This document shows, one piece after another, positions 1-6,335 of a stretch of 46,672 bases of DNA. A program made the position numbers and the translations under genes. The notes beneath the pieces were generated by a model, which did not search any database, was not told where the DNA came from, and was given only the letters and a program-made list of their open reading frames with translations. This DNA is from a virus, in the IMG/VR virus record IMGVR_UViG_3300034190_004734, positions 1 to 46,672 of that record; one strand, 5' to 3'. Each line of letters begins with the position of its first letter. Positions within the stretch are counted from its first letter, which is position 1.

Positions 1-1
1 C

Positions 2-316
2 GAAAGCATTTTTCCAAAGATTAGAGAAATTGGAGAGGAGTTTGGTGCAACAACTGGTCGACCACGTCAATGCAATTGGCTAGATCTAGATGCTCTTAAT
101 AAATCAATTAACATCAACGGAGCAACCCACATGGTGCTTAATAAAATCGATGTGTTAGAAAAAGTCAATCAATGGAAGCTCAGACATAAGGGCAAGCTCA
201 AAAGCTTCGAAAACCAGAACGACATGTTTAGCTATATTTTAAAGAACACTAAATTTAAAAATAAAAAAGTAAACGTTTATTTTTCTGGTAACAAAAACAA
301 CATAGGTGTCAAATGA
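2..316 (+). CDS. Adenylosuccinate synthetase (PurA/PurZ type), C-terminal part, truncated by window start
   Basis: The frame is open from base 2 and reads into the family signature EFGATTGRPRQCNWLDLD at about residues 13-30 of the visible part, followed by LNKIDVLE, which matches the conserved T/N-K-L/I-D-V-L stretch of adenylosuccinate synthetases. The family joins IMP (or dGMP in phage PurZ) to aspartate using a nucleoside triphosphate. The visible tail is short and ends in VYFSGNKNNIGVK, closer to the compact archaeal and phage versions than to the longer bacterial enzyme. The N-terminal residues that separate PurA from PurZ lie outside the window, so the substrate cannot be decided. The stop overlaps the next start (ATGA). 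The family call is firm; the choice between PurA and PurZ is open. Confidence 0.88.
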   Translation, partial: ESIFPKIREIGEEFGATTGRPRQCNWLDLDALNKSININGATHMVLNKIDVLEKVNQWKLRHKGKLKSFENQNDMFSYILKNTKFKNKKVNVYFSGNKNNIGVK

Positions 317-555
317 CTTTCAAGGGCAACAACTTAATATTCTCAAATTACAAAAAAGATAGAATAAAAGGCTACAGGAAAGCGTTTAAAAAGCAAGAAC
401 AATTTTTTAAACCATCTAAAGCTATAGCTAAAAGCTTGGTAGAAGCCATGGAGGCCCAGGGTTACGACGTTACACTAGAAGAGGCTGTAGCTTATCTTAA
501 GGCATCAATCGCTGTACATAATCGTGACTTCTTTATGAATCATAGAAGACGCTAA
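313..555 (+). CDS. Small conserved-type hypothetical protein, 80 aa
   Basis: I do not recognise this protein. It is 80 residues, strongly basic (many Lys and Arg, C-terminus NHRRR), with no membrane segment or cysteine motif. The middle looks alpha-helical (SKAIAKSLVEAMEAQGYDV, then EEAVAYLKASI). Its ATG overlaps the stop of the adenylosuccinate synthetase gene by four bases, and its TAA overlaps the ATG of the methyltransferase gene by one base, so it is translationally coupled on both sides. That packing is the main reason to accept it as real. The basic charge would suit a nucleic-acid-binding role, but nothing proves it. Confidence 0.75.
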   Translation: MTFKGNNLIFSNYKKDRIKGYRKAFKKQEQFFKPSKAIAKSLVEAMEAQGYDVTLEEAVAYLKASIAVHNRDFFMNHRRR

Positions 556-1193
556 TGACAAATCAAGAACGCTGGAGCTTGTGGAAAAGAAATGTTGTCG
601 ACAAATACAAATCGATGACCGACGAGTCGATTAGGCAAGATTTAAAAGAAAATTCAAATAACGTCGCTGTTTGCATGGAACATTGGAACGGCGATTTTAA
701 TATCAGTACACTTATAAGGAACGCCAATGCATTCAATGTTGAAAAGGTTTATTACCTTGGTAAGAAAAAAATTGATCGACGCGGTAGTGTCGGTACACAT
801 CATTACGTTGACATTAACTACCTTGATGGCGGCGTACGCGATGTGGTAAAGCTAAAAGACAAGTATACGTTTATAGCAATTGACAACAACATCAACAAAA
901 CTCACAAACTTCATGAATTTAAGTGGAATAAGCTACAAAAACCACCTCTTATCTTTTTTGGCGAAGAAGGATGCGGCTTAAGCGAAGATATCTTAAATTT
1001 AGCCGATTATAGAATAGAAATTGAGCAATACGGCTCTGTACGCTCTCTTAATGTTGGGACTGCTTCTGGGATTGTATTATTTGAGTGTGTGAAGCATTTA
1101 AGAAATTCCACAAAGTTTGATATGTCGCAGACAACGTTATGTGGTGAAACCGAAAATGCACAGAGTGCACCATACCAATTAGCTCTCCTCTAG
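555..1193 (+). CDS. SpoU/TrmH-family RNA 2'-O-methyltransferase
   Basis: The three SPOUT-family motifs are in order: motif 1 NISTLIRNANAF (about residues 49-60, with the conserved Arg55), motif 2 IFFGEEGCGLS (133-143) and motif 3 SLNVGTASGI (164-173). These build the trefoil-knot SAM site of tRNA/rRNA ribose methyltransferases, which act as dimers. The length of 212 aa is usual for a single-domain TrmH-like enzyme. The target is unknown; tRNA is the common one. The last ~27 residues, after HLRN, do not look like family sequence. They are read from DNA that is antisense to the end of the protease gene, as if the native stop had been lost. The start TAATG is coupled to the upstream gene. Confidence 0.9.
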   Translation: MTNQERWSLWKRNVVDKYKSMTDESIRQDLKENSNNVAVCMEHWNGDFNISTLIRNANAFNVEKVYYLGKKKIDRRGSVGTHHYVDINYLDGGVRDVVKLKDKYTFIAIDNNINKTHKLHEFKWNKLQKPPLIFFGEEGCGLSEDILNLADYRIEIEQYGSVRSLNVGTASGIVLFECVKHLRNSTKFDMSQTTLCGETENAQSAPYQLALL

Positions 1194-1815
1194 CATTAAC
1201 AACAGGTGATCCTGACGATCCTCCAATCGCTGGCATGCCATATACGGCGACTGTATCTCTACCGTACATTGGATCATTAACTATACCAAAGAATCTGCCT
1301 TCAAAGATTGGTACCATTTCTCCGTCGATAATTCCCATAGGAGCCGCTAGGTTGTAACCCATTTCTGCGTACTCTGGTATTTTTCTACTCATTGGAATGA
1401 AGGATGGCTCTAGATGACCGGAGACACTCTCTAGAATGCAGATATCATTTTTTGCATCATATTTTATAATCTTGATGATGTACTCTTTGTCTGTTCTGTC
1501 AACTGCTTTAAAGTAGTGGCCTAGATCTTCTTTTGAAATACCTCGGAACCGATCTTGCACACAAATGTGCGCTGCTGTCAGAACTACTTTTTTGTTTGAA
1601 TACAGAACCACAGCGCCAGTTCCAGTCGCAATAAGCTTTTGCGGTGTACAAGACATATTTGCTTGATCGCACTCGCCTCCGCTAATCCAAGTTTCTATTT
1701 TTAAGATGGATTTTTTAGCATCTGCCATCGACTTAATTACGTTTGTTTGTGCTGCGCAACTATTTAATATTAGAAGCGACAGCATTAAGACAAGAGCATT
1801 TAAAAAATTTTTCAT
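1048..1815 (-). CDS. Secreted trypsin-like serine protease, predicted lipoprotein
   Basis: This is the only gene on the minus strand. A 20-residue signal peptide ends in the lipobox-like LILNSC (Cys20), so the mature protein should be lipid-anchored. The chymotrypsin-fold triad is visible: His83 in LTAAHIC, Asp120 or more likely Asp124 in YDAKNDICIL, and Ser201 in IGGSSGSPVV. The 255 aa match a single protease domain without PDZ. Its 3' end overlaps the methyltransferase gene by 146 bases tail to tail. Its start lies 32 bases from the divergent PhoH gene, so it must have its own promoter in or near that gap. A secreted host-type protease on a phage is accessory cargo. Possible roles are altering the infected cell's surface or degrading periplasmic proteins; the substrate is unknown. 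Confidence 0.87.
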   Translation of the reverse strand: MKNFLNALVLMLSLLILNSCAAQTNVIKSMADAKKSILKIETWISGGECDQANMSCTPQKLIATGTGAVVLYSNKKVVLTAAHICVQDRFRGISKEDLGHYFKAVDRTDKEYIIKIIKYDAKNDICILESVSGHLEPSFIPMSRKIPEYAEMGYNLAAPMGIIDGEMVPIFEGRFFGIVNDPMYGRDTVAVYGMPAIGGSSGSPVVNARGELIGMVHSVHFRFHHITLSATYQTLWNFLNASHTQIIQSQKQSQH

Positions 1816-1847
1816 CCTATGTTAAATAGAAAACAGACAGAGCAAAC

Positions 1848-3155
1848 ATGAAAAAAACTTATATACTTGACACGAACGTGTTTCTAACAAACGCAAATTC
1901 TGTATATGAATTTCGCAACAATGATATAGTAGTTCCACTCAAGGTGCTTGATGAAATCGACAAGCATAAAAAAAGACAAGATGGCGTTGGATTAAACGCT
2001 CGCATGATCATTCGAATACTCGATGATCTCCGCACAAAAGGCAATCTTCACAAAGGTGTGCGCATAGAAAAAGGCAAGGGCATACTTTCAGTAAGAGGGT
2101 ACGACATAGAAGATTTACCTATTGGTTGTGATATTGAAAGCGCCGATAATGAAATCTTGACAACAGCGCTAACGGAAATGAAGCAGAATCCAAAAAGAAA
2201 AGTGATTTTGGTTACACGCGACATTAACATGAGAGTAAAGTGTGACTCTCTAGAGATAAAAACAGAAGATTATGCCCCTAATAAAGTTGTTGACGATGAG
2301 AAGCACTTATTCACCGGGCTTAGAAAACATTTGGTTGACGATCAGCTAATCGATCAATTTTATTCTGGAGAAGAGATATACTTTGAGAAAGACGAAGGTG
2401 ATTTTTTTCCAAATCAGTTTTTAATGCTGGTTTCAAACTCAAACGAAAAAAAATCTGCTCTTGCGAGATTTGTTAATCATGACTCAAAACTAGTAAAGGT
2501 GGTGGAACCAAAGGACGCATGTTGGGGCCTAAAGGCTCGCAACAAAGAGCAAACATTCGCAATGTCCTTGTTGAATGATCCAGATATTCCAATAGTAACT
2601 TTGGTTGGTAAGGCCGGTTGTGGTAAAACCTTGCTAGCAATTGCGGCAGGCCTAGATCAAGTGCTGGAGCAGCAAAGATATAAAAAATTAATTGTTTCTC
2701 GCCCGGTTCAGCCACTCGGCAAAGACATTGGTTATCTGCCGGGGACCATGGAAGAAAAAATGAGACCATGGTTGATGCCAATTCAAGACAATATTGATTT
2801 TCTTTTGAACGGGCGCTCTAAGTCCATGGAAATGTTTTTTGAAGATGGTACAATCCAGATTGAAGCGCTTACATATATTCGAGGAAGATCTATCTCAAAT
2901 GCATATGTAATAATTGATGAAGCACAAAATTTAACAACTCATGAATTAAAAACTATAATTACAAGAGTTGGTGAAAACACCAAGATTATTCTCACAGGAG
3001 ATGTCGAGCAAATTGACAGCGTATATTTAGACGCAACATCGAATGGCCTTTCGTATGCTGTGGAAAAGTTCAAGCATCATGGATTAGCGGGACATGTCAC
3101 ACTTACAAAGGGAGAAAGATCTAAAGTGGCAACACTGGCTTCAAAAATTTTATAA
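1848..3155 (+). CDS. phoH: PIN-PhoH fusion ATPase (PhoH2/YlaK-like)
   Basis: The N-terminal PIN ribonuclease-like domain (about 1-140) starts YILDTNVFL with Asp8 and has further acidic residues at Glu36, Asp100 and Asp125 typical of the metal site. The C-terminal PhoH ATPase domain (about 230-435) shows Walker A GKAGCGKT (254-261), SRPVQPLGKDIGYLPG, Walker B VIIDEAQN (354-361) and LTGDVEQID. PIN-PhoH proteins in bacteria have RNA helicase and RNase activity. PhoH-like genes are common in marine phages, with an unsettled role. The full length of 435 aa is intact. It starts 32 bases from the divergent protease gene, with only a weak ribosome site upstream of the ATG. Confidence 0.93.
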   Translation: MKKTYILDTNVFLTNANSVYEFRNNDIVVPLKVLDEIDKHKKRQDGVGLNARMIIRILDDLRTKGNLHKGVRIEKGKGILSVRGYDIEDLPIGCDIESADNEILTTALTEMKQNPKRKVILVTRDINMRVKCDSLEIKTEDYAPNKVVDDEKHLFTGLRKHLVDDQLIDQFYSGEEIYFEKDEGDFFPNQFLMLVSNSNEKKSALARFVNHDSKLVKVVEPKDACWGLKARNKEQTFAMSLLNDPDIPIVTLVGKAGCGKTLLAIAAGLDQVLEQQRYKKLIVSRPVQPLGKDIGYLPGTMEEKMRPWLMPIQDNIDFLLNGRSKSMEMFFEDGTIQIEALTYIRGRSISNAYVIIDEAQNLTTHELKTIITRVGENTKIILTGDVEQIDSVYLDATSNGLSYAVEKFKHHGLAGHVTLTKGERSKVATLASKIL

Positions 3156-3167
3156 AGGAAATTTATT

Positions 3168-3341
3168 ATGGAAAATGTAAACAGAATTCAAGAAGTACTA
3201 AATAACGTCCAAACAGACGTAGAGAAGTTTGGAAATGGCAACAAGGCCGCCGGAACTAGAATTAGAAAGGCAATGCAAGAAATTAAGACTTTAGCTCAAA
3301 ATGTTCGAACTGAAGTCCAGACTATAAAGAATAGTGGTTGA
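3168..3341 (+). CDS. Histone H1-like (Hc1-type) small basic protein, 57 aa
   Basis: This short gene starts at ATG 3168, twelve bases after the PhoH stop, with AGGAA nearby as a ribosome site. It encodes a helical protein whose core, KFGNGNKAAGTRIRKAMQEI, followed by KTLAQNVRTEVQTIKN, matches the GNKAAGTRxRKxxQEhKKLAQxhRxEVQ pattern of bacterial Hc1/histone-H1-like proteins (Pfam Hc1-like, abundant in Bacteroidota and also in some phages). Such proteins are thought to bind and compact DNA. The protein is basic but less Lys-rich than cellular versions. Its stop (TGA) lies one base before the ATG of the next gene. A possible role is phage DNA condensation or host nucleoid remodelling. Confidence 0.8.
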   Translation: MENVNRIQEVLNNVQTDVEKFGNGNKAAGTRIRKAMQEIKTLAQNVRTEVQTIKNSG

Positions 3342-3342
3342 T

Positions 3343-3633
3343 ATGGAGACAGTAGATAATCCTAATCTCTACGAAGTTGTAGAGCAAGACAATGACTTAA
3401 AGTCTTTTATAGTAGAGCATGTTGGCAACAAATTGTCACCTAAAGACAACAATGTTACCGTGGAAATGATAGTTGAAGTGCTAGCAGAGGAATTTCCAGA
3501 AGTTGTAATGGTGTTGGCAGAAGAAAACTGGATTAGAGGTTACGAGCAAGGCTTGACCGATGTAGATTCAGGAATGTCGTTATTGGAAAGCGAAAATGAA
3601 AAGAAAAAAAGTTGTAAATTATGTGAAGAGTAG
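3343..3633 (+). CDS. Hypothetical acidic protein, 96 aa
   Basis: I do not recognise a family. The chosen start is ATG 3343, just after the Hc1-type stop. A GTG at 3334 in the same frame would add three residues and overlap the upstream gene. The protein is acidic and helical, with a conserved-looking segment VLAEENWIRGYEQGLTD near residues 60-77 and a C-terminal CKLC pair that could bind metal but is only two cysteines. Its 3' end overlaps the metallopeptidase start by 38 bases, which suggests coupled expression. Confidence 0.7.
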   Translation: METVDNPNLYEVVEQDNDLKSFIVEHVGNKLSPKDNNVTVEMIVEVLAEEFPEVVMVLAEENWIRGYEQGLTDVDSGMSLLESENEKKKSCKLCEE

Positions 3634-4285
3634 CAGCAGGCACCTTCCAGAATACAATTTTGGCTCTTTTCAAATGTTTGTGCAGGATCCTCTACCAGAC
3701 TATATCGATGTGCACGAAATATTCTCTGATATAAAAAACGTTATTCCTGATCATATTTTAGAGTCACTAGATGTTATATATGTTGGAGACTTCTCTTTTC
3801 TCAAAGAGAGAGAAATCAACGCTATGTATTCTGATGGTGCTATCTATATCTCTAATGTGCAGGATAACAATGAAGATCTAAAAGATGACATAGTGCACGA
3901 GCTAGCCCATGCAATTGATGAAAAATACCATGATTTCATTTACGCTGATGGCAAGATCGAAGACGAGTTTTTGTTGAAAAGAAATCAGCTGAAAAGAGCC
4001 TTGGCATACAGTGGCCAGGATATATCTAGATATGATTTCTACGAAACAGAGTACAATGAAGAGTTTGACGATTTTTTAAGCAAAGAAATCGGATTTGACG
4101 CACTTCGGCTGTTGGCAGTAGATATCTTCACCAATCCATATGCTGCAACCAGCCTAAAAGAGTATTTTGCCAGTTGTTTTGAGAAGTTTTATTTAGAAGA
4201 ACAGGTTTACTTAAAAGAACTATGTCCTTATGTTTATAAAAAATTATCTTTGTTAAACAACGAAGACTACCTGGAAACATACTAA
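3596..4285 (+). CDS. Putative zinc metallopeptidase (HExxH gluzincin-like)
   Basis: The helix DDIVHELAHAIDEKYHDF carries an HExxH motif at residues 101-105 (HELAH). About 85 residues later, SLKEYFASCFEKFYL gives a candidate glutamate third ligand (Glu189). The spacing and the EYFA-CF-FY helix resemble the anthrax lethal-factor-like (ATLF/M34) and related gluzincin domains. No signal peptide is seen, so it probably acts in the infected cytoplasm or is packaged. The chosen start overlaps the upstream gene; a later Met at residue 27 would also keep the catalytic part. The substrate is unknown. The metallopeptidase fold call is fairly safe; the exact family is not. Confidence 0.75.
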   Translation: MKRKKVVNYVKSSSRHLPEYNFGSFQMFVQDPLPDYIDVHEIFSDIKNVIPDHILESLDVIYVGDFSFLKEREINAMYSDGAIYISNVQDNNEDLKDDIVHELAHAIDEKYHDFIYADGKIEDEFLLKRNQLKRALAYSGQDISRYDFYETEYNEEFDDFLSKEIGFDALRLLAVDIFTNPYAATSLKEYFASCFEKFYLEEQVYLKELCPYVYKKLSLLNNEDYLETY

Positions 4286-4286
4286 A

Positions 4287-5078
4287 ATGAAAAAACATAT
4301 TTCATATTCCGAGCTTAAGACTTGGGACGAATGTGCGTATAAGCACAAGCTCGTTTATCTAGACGAGGTAAAAAAATTTCTTGGTTCTGAACATACTGCT
4401 TTTGGAACTGCCGTACACGAGGTTTGTGAAAAATCTGTGCTTGGTGAGATTGGTCTAGACGATAAATCTCTACACGAATGTTTTGACAACAAGTTTTTGG
4501 AAGAAATAAAAACACTTACAGAAAGCAATGTTGAATTAGACAAGAAGCTCTTAAAAGACATGAGGGGACAAGCAAGAGATTTGCTGCACCATATCGTACC
4601 AGAATTAAAAAATCACTTTACTTTTTATGAAGTTGTGTCCGCAGAAGAAAAGCTGTATGAGCCGATCGATGGATCTGAAAAAAAATACAAAGGCTTCATA
4701 GACTTAGTCATTAAAACAAAAGACGGAAGGCACCATATTATTGACTGGAAGACTTGTTCATGGGGCTGGGACACCAGGCGGAAAAGCGAAAGAATAACAA
4801 CTTATCAGCTGGCCCTGTACAAACATTTCTACAGTCAAAAGCACAATATCGATCCAGCCGACATTGATACACACTTTGCCCTTCTAAAAAGAACCGCAAA
4901 ATCTAACAAAGTGGAAATTTTTAAAGTGACGACTGGAAACAAAAAAGTTGAAAATTCCCTTAAATTACTAAATAAAGCAGTATACAATATAGATAATGGA
5001 AACTTCATCAAGAACAGATTGTCATGCACGGCAAAGTTCGGATGTGAGTTTTATAATACTAAACACTGCAGTAGGTAA
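4287..5078 (+). CDS. PD-(D/E)XK nuclease, RecB/Cas4-like, with candidate Fe-S cysteines
   Basis: It opens with ISYSELKTWDECAYKHKLVY, typical of the PDDEXK_1 superfamily. Catalytic motifs are GTAVHE (His44), GFIDLVIK (Asp139), HIIDWKT (Asp153, Lys155) and the TYQLALY helix (Gln174). Four cysteines are placed as in Cas4/AddB-type enzymes: Cys16 at the N-terminus and Cys247, Cys253 and Cys261 at the C-terminus (SCTAKFGC...KHC), so a 4Fe-4S cluster is plausible. The C-terminal spacing is wider than the usual CxxC. The family acts as 5' or 3' DNA exonucleases in recombination or repair. It is 263 aa and compact, with no helicase partner in view. It sits one base after the metallopeptidase stop. 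Confidence 0.87.
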   Translation: MKKHISYSELKTWDECAYKHKLVYLDEVKKFLGSEHTAFGTAVHEVCEKSVLGEIGLDDKSLHECFDNKFLEEIKTLTESNVELDKKLLKDMRGQARDLLHHIVPELKNHFTFYEVVSAEEKLYEPIDGSEKKYKGFIDLVIKTKDGRHHIIDWKTCSWGWDTRRKSERITTYQLALYKHFYSQKHNIDPADIDTHFALLKRTAKSNKVEIFKVTTGNKKVENSLKLLNKAVYNIDNGNFIKNRLSCTAKFGCEFYNTKHCSR

Positions 5079-5080
5079 AT

Positions 5081-6334
5081 ATGAGTAAGAAACTAAAGGT
5101 TCTGGTACTCTCAGACCACCCTTTTTCACCCTCCGGCGTAGGGACACAAACACGCTATATGGTCGAAGGTTTGTTGCAAACTGGAGGATATTCTTTCGTA
5201 TGTTTTGGCGGAGCTATAAAACATAACGATTATACGCCACAAAAAACCGAAGCTTATGGTGAAGATTTGGTTATTTATCCAGTGGATGGGTATGGCTCAC
5301 AAGAATCGATAAGATCGATCTTGAGAACTGAAAGGCCTGACATGTTATGGTTTATGACCGATCCTAGGTTTTTTGGGTGGCTGTGGGAGATTGAAGATGA
5401 AATTCGCGCACTAGTGCCCATGGTTTATTACCATGTATGGGACAATTATCCTTATCCAACCTTTAACAAGGTTTGGTACGATTCTTGCGATAGCGTGGTG
5501 GCTATTTCTAAAGTAACTCATGATATTGTACAGAACGTGTCTCCAGAAGTTGATTGTCATTACTTGCCGCATGCGGTCACACCATCGTATTTTAAGCCAA
5601 TAGAAGATGATAAAATAAAAGAAATAAGAGAGAAGTCTAACATTAAGGAAGATGAATTTGTTATTTTTTGGAATAACAGAAACGCCAGAAGAAAGCAATC
5701 AGCCACACTAATATATTGGTTTAAAGATTTTGTAGATAGGGTCGGGCATGATAAAGCAAAATTGATTATGCATACTGATCCAAATGACGTTAATGGACCT
5801 AATTTAAATGCAGTGATACAAGACCTCCAGCTGACGTCAGGCCAAGTTATGTTCTCTACTGATCGCCTGGAATTACACCAGTTGGCAGCCTTGTATAATA
5901 TAGCTGATGTAACAGTGAACATCTCCGACGCGGAAGGGTTTGGGCTAGCAACGCTAGAATCTCTTTCTTGTGCCACTCCAATTATTGTCAATATGACTGG
6001 AGGCTTGCAAGAGCAGGTTACAGACGGCAAGGATTGGTTTGGGATTGGTTTAGAACCAGCTTCAAAATCAATTATAGGATCTCAAGAAATTCCTTTTATT
6101 TTTGAAGACCGTCTTAACGGGGAAGAGTTTGTAGATGCTTTAGAGAAAATATACAATATGACCAAAGAAGAGCGAAAAGAGTTAGGACTCAAAGGTCAAG
6201 CACATGTTGAAAAAAATTACAATTTTAACAAGTATGTGCTAGGCTGGGATGATCTTCTGAAAGGTATACATGAAAAATATGGTGCTTGGGAAACTAGAAA
6301 AGGTTATAAAACATGGGATTTATTAGAGGTGTAG
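5081..6334 (+). CDS. Glycosyltransferase, GT-B fold, GT4-like
   Basis: The N-terminal Rossmann half begins LKVLVLSDHPFSPSGVGTQT with the glycine-rich acceptor loop. The C-terminal half has the GT4 E-x7-E signature in DAEGFGLATLESL (about residues 283-294), followed by ATPIIVNMTGGLQEQV, where the donor nucleotide-sugar binds. The 417 aa are normal for a full GT4 enzyme. It opens a block of four transferase genes and is the first gene of the glycan cassette, two bases after the nuclease gene. The donor and acceptor cannot be read from sequence. There is no membrane anchor, so it acts in the cytoplasm or at its inner surface. Confidence 0.92.
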   Translation: MSKKLKVLVLSDHPFSPSGVGTQTRYMVEGLLQTGGYSFVCFGGAIKHNDYTPQKTEAYGEDLVIYPVDGYGSQESIRSILRTERPDMLWFMTDPRFFGWLWEIEDEIRALVPMVYYHVWDNYPYPTFNKVWYDSCDSVVAISKVTHDIVQNVSPEVDCHYLPHAVTPSYFKPIEDDKIKEIREKSNIKEDEFVIFWNNRNARRKQSATLIYWFKDFVDRVGHDKAKLIMHTDPNDVNGPNLNAVIQDLQLTSGQVMFSTDRLELHQLAALYNIADVTVNISDAEGFGLATLESLSCATPIIVNMTGGLQEQVTDGKDWFGIGLEPASKSIIGSQEIPFIFEDRLNGEEFVDALEKIYNMTKEERKELGLKGQAHVEKNYNFNKYVLGWDDLLKGIHEKYGAWETRKGYKTWDLLEV

Positions 6335-6335
6335 C

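Noticed and set aside
1816-1847. Divergent promoter between protease and PhoH genes
   Set aside because: A promoter must serve the protease, but no convincing -35/-10 or T4 late box can be picked in 32 bases, so no site is annotated.
1859-2781. Open frames on the minus strand across the PhoH gene
   Set aside because: They are antisense to well-conserved PIN and PhoH motifs, have no family features and no start signals.
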